Counted from the stretch's first letter, positions 46,930-57,390 are shown. The stretch: DNA of 64,000 bases from Terrabacter aerolatus (GCF_007991735.1 NZ_BJYX01000020.1:1-64000), one strand, 5' to 3'. Numbers and translations are program-made. Notes: generated from the sequence alone by a model not told the origin.

Positions 46930-48639
46930 TCAACCGGCCGCGTCGGTGACGAAGATGCCGTTGACGGCCCGGAGCCGGTGCTCCCAGGACGTCGCGGGCC
47001 GTCCGAGGACGTGCTCGGTGACGGTGGCCCGGGCACTCGTGTCGGCCGTCGCGTGCCTCTCGTCGCGCGGCACCCCGTAGATCCAGGCAGCTCGTCCGTC
47101 GTAGGACGAGGTCTCGGTACGGCTCGACAGCGCCGCCCCGCCGCGCGAGGTCGACGTCGCACGCTCCCAAGAGATCGCGAGGGCTCCGGCCACGTCGTAG
47201 GCGCCCGCGACATCGGTGCGCGGGTGGAAGCCCAGGACGCCGTCCTTGTCCCAGCGGTGCTCCGTCCGCTCGACGGTCGGGGTCCCCTCGGCGTGCCCCG
47301 TCGCCACCACCTGGGTGTCGGTCCACGACGCCTTGAGGGTGTCGTCCGCCTCGCCGTCGGTCCAGGAGTGCGTCGAGGTGTTGCCGAGGGTCCGGGTGAC
47401 GGTGGTCGTGACGGGTCCTCGCGACGTGGAGAGCCTTGCGCTGACCCGGAGCTCCCGGGTGGCCCCGAGGTCGACGTGCCCTGCTCGGTCGCCGGTGCCG
47501 GCGACCGAGCTCGTGATCTCGGGCTGGGGTGCGTATGCCGTCCCCATCGTCCCCGACACCACGCTGCGACCCGCGTCGCGCCAGACGCGGAAGCGGGGCG
47601 CGAGCGTCCACCCGCCCTGCCCCGCCGGCAGGCCCACGACCGACAGGCGGACGTCATGCGGCCTGCCGTCGTCGAGGCGGGCGAGGAACGGCGTCAGGTC
47701 GTAGCCGAGCGGCGGGATGTCGAAGGCCTTCGGTGAGGGGATGGCGTACCAGAGGAAGGGGTTGCTCCAGCCGCCGGTGTAGACGACCGGGTAGGGCGCC
47801 GCGATCCCGGCGAGCCGGCCGTCGATGCGGACGTCGACCTCGCGGTAGGGCAGACCGTCAGGACACGAGTAGCCCTTGCTCGCAGGGGCGCTCGTGTCCC
47901 AGAACTCCTCGCAGCCACCGCCTGACCCGGTCGCGAAGACGTCGGCGAGCAACCGCGTCGAGTTGCGGGGCACGGTCAGCGACCCGACGAGGTCGGTGCC
48001 GTCGCGCGCGATGTCGGCGAGGGGCAGGACGCTGTCTGCGGTGTGCGCGGCCGGGGCGCCCGGTCCGGTCGCGTAGAAGTCGAGGTCGACCGTCACGTGG
48101 ATGACACCGGTGTAGGTGGAGTCGACGACGTTGCCGATGAAGGCCTGCACCTGCTGCGGCCGTCCGAGCAGCGGCGCGAGGTCGGTCACGTCCTTCTCGA
48201 CGTGCCAGCGGATCCCGGCACCGCTGGGCTCGGGGGTCGAGAGCGTCAGCATGCGCACTCCCCCGACGTCGACGTGGCCGATGCGGTCGAACTGCCGGCC
48301 GGCCACCGAGCCGTCGAGCCGCATGACGACCTTGGACCACGGACCGACGCAGCCCACCGGTGGCGTGTAGGCCCGGGCGTGCACGTCGAAGTCGGCGAAG
48401 GCGTCCTCCACGACCCGGACCGTGCAGTGGCGGGTGGGCGGCACCGAGACGGGCGGCTCCGGGGTGCGGGGGTCGTCCCAGACGCTGCCGAACTCCGCCG
48501 GCGGCGTGGCCGCAGGACCCAGGGAGGGCACGGCGGCGGTGGAGGTGGAGGGCAGGGCCGCAGCGGCGCTCGCACCGGTCAGGGCGAGGAGGGCACCGAG
48601 GACCGCCGAGGTGACCGGGCGGAGGCGGGGTTTGCGCAT
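46930..48639 (-). CDS. Secreted peptide-N4-(N-acetyl-beta-glucosaminyl)asparagine amidase A-like protein
   Basis: A 569-aa exported protein. Signal peptide at residues 1-29 (VTSAVLGALLALTGASAAAA). The N-terminal half matches the PNGase A family: AFADFDVHARAYTPPVGCVG, MRLDGSVAGRQFDRIGHVDV, TLSTPEPSGAGIRWHVEKDV and DLTPFLARLDDG. Plant PNGase A releases whole N-glycans from glycoproteins and glycopeptides. The C-terminal half is beta-rich. ATG 48639 lies six bases after a TAGCGT hexamer. A scavenging role on eukaryotic glycoproteins is my inference. Confidence 0.82.
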   Translation of the reverse strand: MRKPRLRPVTSAVLGALLALTGASAAAALPSTSTAAVPSLGPAATPPAEFGSVWDDPRTPEPPVSVPPTRHCTVRVVEDAFADFDVHARAYTPPVGCVGPWSKVVMRLDGSVAGRQFDRIGHVDVGGVRMLTLSTPEPSGAGIRWHVEKDVTDLAPLLGRPQQVQAFIGNVVDSTYTGVIHVTVDLDFYATGPGAPAAHTADSVLPLADIARDGTDLVGSLTVPRNSTRLLADVFATGSGGGCEEFWDTSAPASKGYSCPDGLPYREVDVRIDGRLAGIAAPYPVVYTGGWSNPFLWYAIPSPKAFDIPPLGYDLTPFLARLDDGRPHDVRLSVVGLPAGQGGWTLAPRFRVWRDAGRSVVSGTMGTAYAPQPEITSSVAGTGDRAGHVDLGATRELRVSARLSTSRGPVTTTVTRTLGNTSTHSWTDGEADDTLKASWTDTQVVATGHAEGTPTVERTEHRWDKDGVLGFHPRTDVAGAYDVAGALAISWERATSTSRGGAALSSRTETSSYDGRAAWIYGVPRDERHATADTSARATVTEHVLGRPATSWEHRLRAVNGIFVTDAAG

Positions 48640-48645
48640 GGCCCG

Positions 48646-48651
48646 ACGCTA
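48646..48651 (-). promoter_or_regulatory. Candidate leaderless -10 box for the PNGase A-like gene
   Basis: TAGCGT on the minus strand, six bases before the ATG. No consensus -35. Confidence 0.35.
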
Positions 48652-48788
48652 GGACGGCCCCGGTCAAGGCGGGGCAAAGCGATCGGCTTGGGACGGCATA
48701 CGCGGTCCATGGCGGCACACCTGCCCGCGGAGGGCCGGCACGGCCGGCACGGCCGGGACGGACCGCGCGGCCCCTGGTGACGACGGAC

Positions 48789-48830
48789 GATGGAGGGGTG
48801 TCGTCACCGAGGTGACGACACCCCTCCATC
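48789..48830 (-). terminator. Perfect 19-bp hairpin terminator after aspS
   Basis: GATGGAGGGGTGTCGTCAC-CGAG-GTGACGACACCCCTCCATC: perfect 19-bp stem with a 4-base loop, 15 bases beyond the aspS stop. No U-run follows. Confidence 0.8.
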
Positions 48831-48844
48831 GGGAGCGCGGGAGG

Positions 48845-50674
<1,830 letters not shown>

Positions 50675-50770
50675 GGAGGGTCCTTCCGGGACGGGAGTCG
50701 GGCGGCGGCGGGGCCGCCCGGGGGTGAACCGGCACCCCGGCTGCGGGTCGGCCGCGGGCACCGAGGACCA

Positions 50771-50776
50771 ATCCTA
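50771..50776 (-). promoter_or_regulatory. Candidate -10 box (TAGGAT) for aspS
   Basis: TAGGAT on the minus strand about 97 bases before the aspS start. Confidence 0.35.
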
Positions 50777-50789
50777 GACCGCCTGCACC

Positions 50790-50795
50790 TAGGCT
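50790..50795 (+). promoter_or_regulatory. Candidate leaderless -10 box for the acyltransferase
   Basis: TAGGCT on the plus strand, seven bases before GTG 50803, which has no ribosome site. Confidence 0.4.
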
Positions 50796-50802
50796 CTTCG
50801 CC

Positions 50803-51891
50803 GTGCAGCACTCCCGCAACCGCGACCTCGACGGCGTCCGAGGACTCGCGATCCTCCTCGTCGTCGCCGCGCACTCGGGCCTGCCGGTGCGCTGGGGTGG
50901 CCTGTCGGGCGTCACGCTCTTCTTCGTGCTGTCCGGCTACCTCATCACCAGCCTGCTCCTGCGCGAGTGGGGACGGTGGGGGTCGATCAGCCTCTGGCGC
51001 TTCTGGGGGCGACGTGCCCTGCGCCTGCTGCCCGCGCTCCTGCTCCTGCTCGCGCTCGCCCCGGTGCTGCTGTGGGCCACCGGCGACGACCGGTTGTCGA
51101 CCTACCCCACCGCCGCCCTCGCCTCGCTGTTCTACGTCGGGAACTGGGTGCGCATCTCCGGGACCGACCTCGGCGTGCTCAACCACCTGTGGTCCCTCTC
51201 CGTCGAGGAGCAGTTCTACGTCGTGTGGCCCGCCCTGTTCATCGGCCTCATGACGTGGTGGCGCAGCCGCGCCGTCGCCGTCGTGCTCAGCCTCGCCGCG
51301 CTCGCGACCTTCTACTCGGTGTGGACGGTCGGGGCCGCGGTCCGGCTCGACATCTCGACGGAGACCAACGCGTTCGCCCTGCTCCTCGGGGTGGCCCTGG
51401 CCTTCGCCCTGGCCGAGGTGCGCGCCCGCGGGTGGGAGCTGCCGTCGGCCAACCCGCTCGTGCCGTTCGTCGTCATGGTCGCGGTGTCGTCGTTCCCCAG
51501 CCACGGACTCGCCGTCGACCACCCGCTCTTCCGCCCCCTCGGGGCCGTCTACGCCGTGCTCGGGGTGTGGCTCGTGTATGCCGCCGTGTCGGGTCACTCG
51601 AGGGTCGTCGGCTCGCGCGTCATGGTCTTCTTCGGCACCGTCAGCTACGCGCTCTACCTGTGGCACCAGACCTTCATCAACAGCCTGCTGCTCGGCGAGC
51701 ACTCCACTCCGCGCAACCTGCTGCTCATCGCGGCCGCCGTCCTCCTGTCGTGGCTCTCGTGGGTCCTCGTCGAACGACCGCTGGGTCGTCTGCGCGGCCG
51801 GCTCCGGCTCGACCAGCCCTCCCGCCGACAGCAGGAGTTCGCCGACCGGCAGGCCGCAGCACCGCGTCCGCGGGCCGCGCCCACGGCGTAG
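50803..51891 (+). CDS. Acyltransferase family 3 membrane protein (OafA/YrhL type)
   Basis: A 362-aa protein with about ten membrane helices that transfers acyl groups to surface polysaccharide or other extracellular sugars. The N-terminal signature is RNRDLDGVRGLAILLVVAAH, with the catalytic His in AAHSG; FFVLSGYLIT, WSLSVEEQFYVVWP and YALYLWHQTF are all typical. No C-terminal SGNH domain. It diverges from aspS and is transcribed alone. Confidence 0.92.
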   Translation: MQHSRNRDLDGVRGLAILLVVAAHSGLPVRWGGLSGVTLFFVLSGYLITSLLLREWGRWGSISLWRFWGRRALRLLPALLLLLALAPVLLWATGDDRLSTYPTAALASLFYVGNWVRISGTDLGVLNHLWSLSVEEQFYVVWPALFIGLMTWWRSRAVAVVLSLAALATFYSVWTVGAAVRLDISTETNAFALLLGVALAFALAEVRARGWELPSANPLVPFVVMVAVSSFPSHGLAVDHPLFRPLGAVYAVLGVWLVYAAVSGHSRVVGSRVMVFFGTVSYALYLWHQTFINSLLLGEHSTPRNLLLIAAAVLLSWLSWVLVERPLGRLRGRLRLDQPSRRQQEFADRQAAAPRPRAAPTA

Positions 51892-51983
51892 ACCCCGGGG
51901 CGCGGCCCCGGGTTGACCCGTGCGAACGCGACCGGTGCAGGACGCGACCGTGCGGGTGCGCCGGTCCCGGGGGCGCGAGCGGC

Positions 51984-53522
51984 CTAGGCGGTCCGGCCCG
52001 TGGTGACGGCGACCGGGGGGCCTTCCTGCGCCTCGTGCTCCGCGTGCGCCTCGTGCTCCGCGTGCTCCGCGTGCTCCGCGTGCTCCTCGATGCTGCGGGA
52101 GTCGGTGAGGGTCTGCGCACCCCACGTGACCAGGGCGCCGACGACGAGGGCCAGCACGGCATACGTCACCTGTTCGCCGCGGACGAAGGACGCGACGAGG
52201 GCGGGGCCCCACGTCCCGGCGGGCAGCGCCGTCGTCACGAGGAGGGCCACGAGGGTGCCGACGACGGCGGTGCCGACGCTCGAGCCGACCTCTTGGGCCG
52301 TGTCGTTGAGGGCGGCGCCGACGGAGGTCCTGTTCGCGGGCATCGCCTCGACGAGGGCCACGGCGCAGATCGTCATCACGGTCCGCAGGCCGACGGTCAT
52401 GACGACCATCGCGGCCGCGATGGCCGGGTAGCCACGGCCGACCCCCCAGGCCAGACCGACGAGCGAGACGGTGAGCAGCGCGGCTCCGACCAGGCACGCG
52501 ACCCGGTGACCGTGACGTCGGGCCAGCCACTCGGAGAGTGGCGTCGCGAGGAGCATCGTCACGATGAGCGGGAGGTTGGCGAGGCCGGCTCGCACGGGGC
52601 TCCAGCCCCACGCGTACTGGAAGTGCAGGATGAGGCCGAACATGACGCCGGCCATCGCGATCGAGGTGCCGGCCTGCGCGACGGTCGCACCACGCACGGT
52701 CCCGTTGGAGAACAGGGTGAGGTCGAGCATCGGCGAGGCGGTGCGCCTCTCGTGGCGGACGAAGGCGACGAGCGCGAGCCCGGCACCGACGACCGCAGTG
52801 ACGGTCGCTGCCGACACCCACCCGTGCTCGACCCCGCTGGTCAGGGCGTAGCAGCCGAGGCCCATGGTGGCGATGCTGAGCAGGGCGCCGGGCAGGTCGG
52901 GCCGATCGACGGTGAGGTCCTCGGGACGGTCGGCCGGCACCCCGAGCCGCACGCCGACCCACGCGAGCAGGGCGATGGGGGCGTTGACGAGGAGCAGCCA
53001 CTCCCACCGCACGTGGGCGAGCGCGGTGCCGCCGAGCAGCGGTCCCAGGACGAAGCCCGACATCCCGACGACGATCATGACCGTCATCGCGCGCATCCGG
53101 AGGGCCTGGCCGTCGAAGAGGCGGAAGACGAGCGCGTTGGTGATCGGCGCCATGGCTGCGGCCGCCACCCCGAGGGCAGCGCGCAGGGTGATGAGCTCGC
53201 CCGTCGTCGTCACGGCCGCGACAGCGAGGCTGATGGCCCCGAAGCCCGCGAGCCCCCAGAGGAGCACGCGGCGCCGGCCGATCCGGTCCGCGGCCGAGCC
53301 GGCGGTGAGCAGCAGTCCCCCGAACGTCAGCGAGTAGGCGCCGGTGACCCACTGGAGGGCGGTGGTGCCGCTCCCGAGGTCGCGGCCGATCGTCGGCAGC
53401 GCGATTGTGAGGAGGGTGTTGTCGACCATCTCGACGAAGAAGGCGAGACAGAGCGCGAGCATCGGGAGCCACGCCGCGCGGAGCGACGGGTAGGTGTGGT
53501 TCGGCGTCGTGATCGTCGTCAT
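51984..53522 (-). CDS. DHA2-family MFS multidrug efflux transporter with His-rich tail
   Basis: A 512-aa, 14-helix drug:proton antiporter. N-terminal FFVEMVDNTLLTIALPTIG, motif A AGSAADRIGRRRVLLWG and motif C GFVLGPLLGG identify the DHA2/EmrB-QacA type. The cytoplasmic C-terminus (about residues 478-500) is a repeat of Glu-His-Ala units. ATG 53522 leads directly from the operator region. Divergent from a TetR gene that should repress it. Confidence 0.93.
   Translation of the reverse strand: MTTITTPNHTYPSLRAAWLPMLALCLAFFVEMVDNTLLTIALPTIGRDLGSGTTALQWVTGAYSLTFGGLLLTAGSAADRIGRRRVLLWGLAGFGAISLAVAAVTTTGELITLRAALGVAAAAMAPITNALVFRLFDGQALRMRAMTVMIVVGMSGFVLGPLLGGTALAHVRWEWLLLVNAPIALLAWVGVRLGVPADRPEDLTVDRPDLPGALLSIATMGLGCYALTSGVEHGWVSAATVTAVVGAGLALVAFVRHERRTASPMLDLTLFSNGTVRGATVAQAGTSIAMAGVMFGLILHFQYAWGWSPVRAGLANLPLIVTMLLATPLSEWLARRHGHRVACLVGAALLTVSLVGLAWGVGRGYPAIAAAMVVMTVGLRTVMTICAVALVEAMPANRTSVGAALNDTAQEVGSSVGTAVVGTLVALLVTTALPAGTWGPALVASFVRGEQVTYAVLALVVGALVTWGAQTLTDSRSIEEHAEHAEHAEHEAHAEHEAQEGPPVAVTTGRTA
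52029..52088. repeat. 9-bp tandem repeats encoding a His-Glu-Ala tail
   Basis: Units of GAGCACGCG (plus-strand CGCGTGCTC) are repeated with small changes for 60 bases inside the DHA2 gene, giving EHAEHAEHAEHEAHAEHEA. The tract is likely to vary in number between strains. Confidence 0.8.
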
Positions 53523-53539
53523 GGACCGCCTCCTTCTTA

Positions 53540-53592
53540 TCGAACAACGTTCGACACTCGAACGCTGTTCGATCTTATAGAACGATGTTCGA
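53540..53592. promoter_or_regulatory. Three TetR operators between the divergent MFS and tetR genes
   Basis: Three 15-bp palindromes of form TCGAAC-N3-GTTCGA: 53540-53554 (AAC spacer), 53558-53572 (GCT) and 53578-53592 (GAT, first half TAGAAC). Repeat starts are 18 and 20 bases apart. They cover both promoter areas, so one regulator should control both genes. Confidence 0.85.
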
Positions 53593-53626
53593 TGTCCGCA
53601 ACCACGCCGAGGAGCGGTGTGGTGGG

Positions 53627-54376
53627 ATGGGGCGCATGAGCCCTCAGCGACAGCACGGCGCCCGGCCCTCACCCGAGGTCCGAGCCGTCCGCGAGCGCCC
53701 CGCAGCGGGCCGCCGACGGACCTCGCACTCGCTCGAAGCCGTCCTCACCGAGGCCGTCGCCCTGCTCGACACGAGCGGTGAGCACGCCCTGACGTTCCGC
53801 GCCCTCGCAGCCCGTCTCGGCGGGGGTGCGGCCAGCATCTACTGGTACGTCTCGAGCAAGGACGAGCTGCTCGACCGAGCAGCCGACCACGTCCTGGCCG
53901 ACGTCCTCGTCGCCGTCGAGGGCGTCGGCGGGGGCGACCCCGTCGACGACCTCCGGACCATCGCGCTGGCACTCTTCGACGCGATCGTCGAGCGGCCCTG
54001 GCTCGGCGCCTACTTCATGCGCGACACCGGTGTGCAGCCCAACGGCCTGCGCCTCTACGAGCGGCTCGGACAGCAGGTGCTGCGGCTGGAGCTGGGTCCC
54101 CGGGAGAGCTTCCACGCGGTCTCGGCCATCGTCGGCTTCGTCGTCGGCACCGCCGCCGACATGGGCCAGCAGGCCCCCGAGGCAGTGCTCTCGGGCGAGG
54201 TCGACCGGGACGAGTACCTCGCCCGCTACGCCGCCCAGTGGCGAGCCCTGGACGCTGACGAGTTTCCCTTCATCCACCACGTCGTCGACGAGTTCGCGGG
54301 CCACGACGACGCCGAGCAGTTCCGGGCCGGCCTCGACCTCATTCTCGCCGGGCTGAGCCTCCAGGCCGGCCGCTGA
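53627..54376 (+). CDS. TetR-family repressor
   Basis: A regulator of about 249 aa. HTH near residues 35-80: LTFRALAARLGGGAASIYWYVSS is the recognition region (core ALAARLGGGAASIYWY), followed by KDELLDRAADHVL. The rest is a TetR_C-type ligand domain with Trp and His residues. ATG 53585 lies within the third operator and is unlikely; 53627 (or 53636) is preferred. It divides the operator region with the DHA2 efflux gene. Confidence 0.9.
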   Translation: MGRMSPQRQHGARPSPEVRAVRERPAAGRRRTSHSLEAVLTEAVALLDTSGEHALTFRALAARLGGGAASIYWYVSSKDELLDRAADHVLADVLVAVEGVGGGDPVDDLRTIALALFDAIVERPWLGAYFMRDTGVQPNGLRLYERLGQQVLRLELGPRESFHAVSAIVGFVVGTAADMGQQAPEAVLSGEVDRDEYLARYAAQWRALDADEFPFIHHVVDEFAGHDDAEQFRAGLDLILAGLSLQAGR

Positions 54377-54398
54377 CCCGGCGCATCCGCGCCCCCGA

Positions 54399-55322
54399 TC
54401 AGCTCACCGTGAAGGGCCGCAGGTCCTTGGAGGCTTCTGCCGCAAGGCATTCCACGGTGACCGCGAGCGCCGGGCTCGCCGTCATGGTGCGACGCCAGAC
54501 GAGGCTCACGGTGCGCTCGGAGACCGGGTCGACGATGGGGACGGCGACGACCCCGGCGGGCAGCGGCCCGCGCCCGAGCCGGGGCACGAGGGCGATGGCC
54601 TCGCCCCGTGAGACCAGGGCGACGTGCGTGGCGAACTCGAGCGCGACGTGGCCGATCCGCGGGGCCCGGCCGACGTCGGCGTACATCTTCTGGAGCCACT
54701 GGTGGCAGATCGAGCCGGGGGCGACACTGGCCCACTCCTCCTCGAGCACGTCCGCGACGCCGACGCTGGACCGGGTGGCGAGCGGGTGGTCCTCGTGCAC
54801 GAGGACGTCGGCCCGGTCCCGACCGAGGTCCCGCACCTCGAGGTGGTCGGGGATCGCGAGCGGCAAGGGCTCCCAGTTGTGCACGAGGGCGAGGTCGTGC
54901 GTGCCGGCCGCCACGGCGTCCACCGCGTCCCACGGGTCGATCTCGTCGGGCCGGAGGGTGACATCGGGAGCGAGAGCCCGGAGCCGGCCGATGGCGCCGA
55001 CGACGATCCCACGGTATGCCGTGGCGAACGTCGCGAGCCGCACCGTGCCGACGGTCTCACCACTGGCACCGTGCAGGCGCGACTCGAGGCGTTCGATGTG
55101 GGCGAGCAGGTCGCGCGCCGACTCGGACAGCGAGCGACCGGCCTCGGTGAGCAGCACGCCCCGCCCCTGCCGCTCGAGCAGCTGGACCCCGGTCTGGGAC
55201 TCGAGCCGCTTGATCTGCTGCGACACCGCACTCGGGGTGTAGTCGAGCGCGGCGGCGGCGGCCCCGACGGAGCCGTGGGCCTCGACAGCGACGAGGGAGC
55301 GCAGCGCGACGGGATCGATCAT
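54399..55322 (-). CDS. LysR-family transcriptional regulator
   Basis: A 307-aa LysR protein. N-terminal winged helix: ALRSLVAVEAHGSVGAAAAA, then YTPSAVSQQIKRLESQTGVQ. The C-terminal 210 residues form the periplasmic-binding-like effector domain. ATG 55322 lies six bases after TAGCAT, so it may be leaderless. Divergent from an EamA exporter 73 bases away, its probable target. Confidence 0.92.
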   Translation of the reverse strand: MIDPVALRSLVAVEAHGSVGAAAAALDYTPSAVSQQIKRLESQTGVQLLERQGRGVLLTEAGRSLSESARDLLAHIERLESRLHGASGETVGTVRLATFATAYRGIVVGAIGRLRALAPDVTLRPDEIDPWDAVDAVAAGTHDLALVHNWEPLPLAIPDHLEVRDLGRDRADVLVHEDHPLATRSSVGVADVLEEEWASVAPGSICHQWLQKMYADVGRAPRIGHVALEFATHVALVSRGEAIALVPRLGRGPLPAGVVAVPIVDPVSERTVSLVWRRTMTASPALAVTVECLAAEASKDLRPFTVS

Positions 55323-55328
55323 GCAGCG

Positions 55329-55334
55329 ATGCTA
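55329..55334 (-). promoter_or_regulatory. Candidate leaderless -10 box for the LysR gene
   Basis: TAGCAT on the minus strand, six bases before the ATG. Confidence 0.4.
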
Positions 55335-55395
55335 CACAGTCAGGGCAACGACCATTCGATGGACGTGAAGGGTTGACCACCCCGAGGATGGCGAC

Positions 55396-56379
55396 ATGCG
55401 CCGCCGTGACACCGCCCTCGCCGTCCTCGTCGCCCTGCTCTGGGGCACGAACTTCGTCGCGATCCGGACCGGGCTGGACTCGGTGCCACCGCTGCTCTTC
55501 CTCGCGGTGCGTTTCGTCGTCGTCTGCGTCCCCGCGGTGTTCCTCGTGCGCCGCCCCGCGCTGCCCTGGCGCGACCTCGCCCTCATCGGTGCCTTCACGA
55601 GCCTGGGCCAGTTCGCCCTGCTCTACCTCTCGCTGCACCTCGGCATGCCGCCGGGACTCTCCTCGCTCGTCCTGCAGGCCCAGGTGCTCCTCACCGTCGT
55701 CATCGCCGCCGTCTGGCTCCGCGAGCGGCCCTCGGCACTGCAGCGCGCCGGGGTGGCGCTCGGCGGCGCCGGACTGGTCACCATCGCGGTCGGGCGCGGT
55801 CTGGCCGCGCCGCTGCTGCCCCTCGTCGTCCTCGTCCTCGCAGCAGTGTCGTGGGCGGTCGGCAACGTGCTGACCCGGCGGGCGGGCGCGCTGACCGGGC
55901 GGGGCGCCGGCCTCGGGGTGACCGTGTGGTCGGGCCTCGTCGTGCCGGTGCCCGCGCTGGCCCTCTCGCTCGTCTTCGAGGGCCCCACCGCCATCGGAGC
56001 GGCGCTCGGCCACGTCCACTGGCAGGCCGTCGCCTCGTCCGCGTACACGGCCTACCTGTCCTCGCTCGTCGGCTACGGGATCTGGAACACGCTGCTCGGG
56101 CGCTACCCCGTCGCGAAGGTGACCCCGTTCGCGATGCTCGTGCCGGTCTTCGGCATGGCCGCGGCCGCCGTCGTGTTCGGCGAGCGGCCGCACGCGCTCG
56201 AGCTCGTCGGCGGCGTCGTGCTGCTGGCCGGCGTCGCCGTCGCGGTCATCCGGCGACGCGCAGTGCCGTCCGCAGGGCCCTCATCGGTGCTCGCCGTCGA
56301 CGTAGAGCCACCGGCCCGCGCGTCGAGCGAAACGGCTGACCTCGTGCAGCTCTCCCCGACGACTCCCGGCCCCCGCTGA
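55396..56379 (+). CDS. EamA/DMT-family metabolite exporter
   Basis: A 327-aa transporter with ten helices in two EamA repeats (ALLWGTNFVAIRTGLDSVPP and the second starting AVSWAVGNVLTRR). Often amino acid or metabolite exporters (YdcZ/RhtA type). The last helix ends at AVIRRR; the 37 residues after it are encoded antisense to the end of the YchJ gene. ATG 55396 has GAGGA upstream. Confidence 0.9.
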   Translation: MRRRDTALAVLVALLWGTNFVAIRTGLDSVPPLLFLAVRFVVVCVPAVFLVRRPALPWRDLALIGAFTSLGQFALLYLSLHLGMPPGLSSLVLQAQVLLTVVIAAVWLRERPSALQRAGVALGGAGLVTIAVGRGLAAPLLPLVVLVLAAVSWAVGNVLTRRAGALTGRGAGLGVTVWSGLVVPVPALALSLVFEGPTAIGAALGHVHWQAVASSAYTAYLSSLVGYGIWNTLLGRYPVAKVTPFAMLVPVFGMAAAAVVFGERPHALELVGGVVLLAGVAVAVIRRRAVPSAGPSSVLAVDVEPPARASSETADLVQLSPTTPGPR

Positions 56380-56709
56380 CGGCTCGGTCCACCGCGCGAC
56401 GAACTCGACGACACCGTCGGGTTCGTCCGGGCCGCCGCCGTGCGTGCGGAGCACCGTCAGGCCCGTCCATCGCGTCGCCGGGTCGAGACCGACCCGGTCG
56501 GGCCGGGTGCGCGGGTGCCACGTCCGCACGAGGTAGTCCTCGTCGCCGGTCGCGAACGCCGCGTAGCGCGAACGCATGAGCTCCTCCGCAGTGACGGCCA
56601 AGCGCTCGCCGCGGTGGAGCGGCGCGCAGCACACGGCATACGTGAGCCCCTCGGCGCCACCCCCGCACGGGCACGGCGTCGAGAGGTCGCCCCCGAAGGC
56701 CCTGCTCAT
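56281..56709 (-). CDS. YchJ-family SEC-C motif protein
   Basis: A 142-aa UPF0225/YchJ protein. The N-terminal zinc-like SEC-C motif is TPCPCGGGAE ... CCAPLHRG (Cys-x-Cys then Cys-Cys-His), followed by the YchJ domain LMRSRYAAFATGDEDYLVRTWHP (core RSRYAAFATGDEDYL) and SRFARRAGRWLYVDGE. Function unknown. Its last 99 bases overlap the end of the EamA gene on the other strand; ATG 56709 overlaps the nudix stop. Confidence 0.88.
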   Translation of the reverse strand: MSRAFGGDLSTPCPCGGGAEGLTYAVCCAPLHRGERLAVTAEELMRSRYAAFATGDEDYLVRTWHPRTRPDRVGLDPATRWTGLTVLRTHGGGPDEPDGVVEFVARWTEPSAGAGSRRGELHEVSRFARRAGRWLYVDGEHR

Positions 56710-57383
56710 GACCTCGCGGCCCGCTGCGCCTCACGAGCCGGCCACGGCGCGTCGTGGGGCCGCAGCGTCGACCAGCCGCGGGCACGCGACAAGCCGGCCG
56801 AGAGCAGCCCGACGAGGGTGGCCGAGTTGCTGATCCGGCCGGCGAGGGCCGCGTCGACGGCGTCGTCCAGCGGCACCCAGAGCGGACGGAGCGTCAGCTC
56901 CTCGGCCGTGCGCTGGTGGGCGTCGGCCTCGGCCACCTCCCCGAGGCGCCGGGCCAGGAAGATCCGCACCGTCTCGGGGAAGGCCCCCGGCGAGGTGACG
57001 TCGTCGGCGAGAACGTGCCACTCCTCGGCCGTGAGGTCGACCTCCTCGGCGAGCTCGCGCGCCGCGGCCTCCCATGGCGGCTCGCCGTCCACGTCGAGCA
57101 GGCCCGCGGGCAGCTCCCACACGTGGCCTCCGCTCGCGTGACGGTACTGCCGGATCATGAGCACGTGCGGGACGCCGTCGAGCTCGCGCAGGGCGAGCAC
57201 GGCGACGGCGCCGGGGTGGGTCACGAGATCACGCGTGACCACTCCCCCGGCACCGAGGTCGACGCGCTCGCGCACGACGTCGAAGATGATGCCCGCGAAG
57301 GGCGTCGTCGACTCGAGGACCGGTTCGGCGGTCCACTCCTCGACGAGGTCGGCCGACGTGCCGCGCGGTGCGTCGAGGCTCAC
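56706..57383 (-). CDS. Nudix hydrolase, probable ADP-ribose pyrophosphatase
   Basis: A 225-aa nudix enzyme. The nudix box is GEPPWEAAARELAEEVDLT, with the REXXEE core intact and the usual final Gly replaced by Asp. VLMIRQYRHASGGHVWELPAG before it is typical of ADP-ribose pyrophosphatases, as in mycobacterial Rv1700 which also follows pyrG. GTG 57383 begins VSLDAPRG, eight bases after the pyrG stop. Confidence 0.9.
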   Translation of the reverse strand: MSLDAPRGTSADLVEEWTAEPVLESTTPFAGIIFDVVRERVDLGAGGVVTRDLVTHPGAVAVLALRELDGVPHVLMIRQYRHASGGHVWELPAGLLDVDGEPPWEAAARELAEEVDLTAEEWHVLADDVTSPGAFPETVRIFLARRLGEVAEADAHQRTAEELTLRPLWVPLDDAVDAALAGRISNSATLVGLLSAGLSRARGWSTLRPHDAPWPAREAQRAARS

Positions 57384-57390
57384 CGGCGGC

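Noticed and set aside
52029-52088. CRISPR-like array
   Set aside because: Repeats are only 9 bases with no spacers and lie in frame inside a transporter gene.
53585-53626. Earlier ATG for the TetR gene
   Set aside because: It lies inside the third operator repeat and would add 14 residues of no family similarity.
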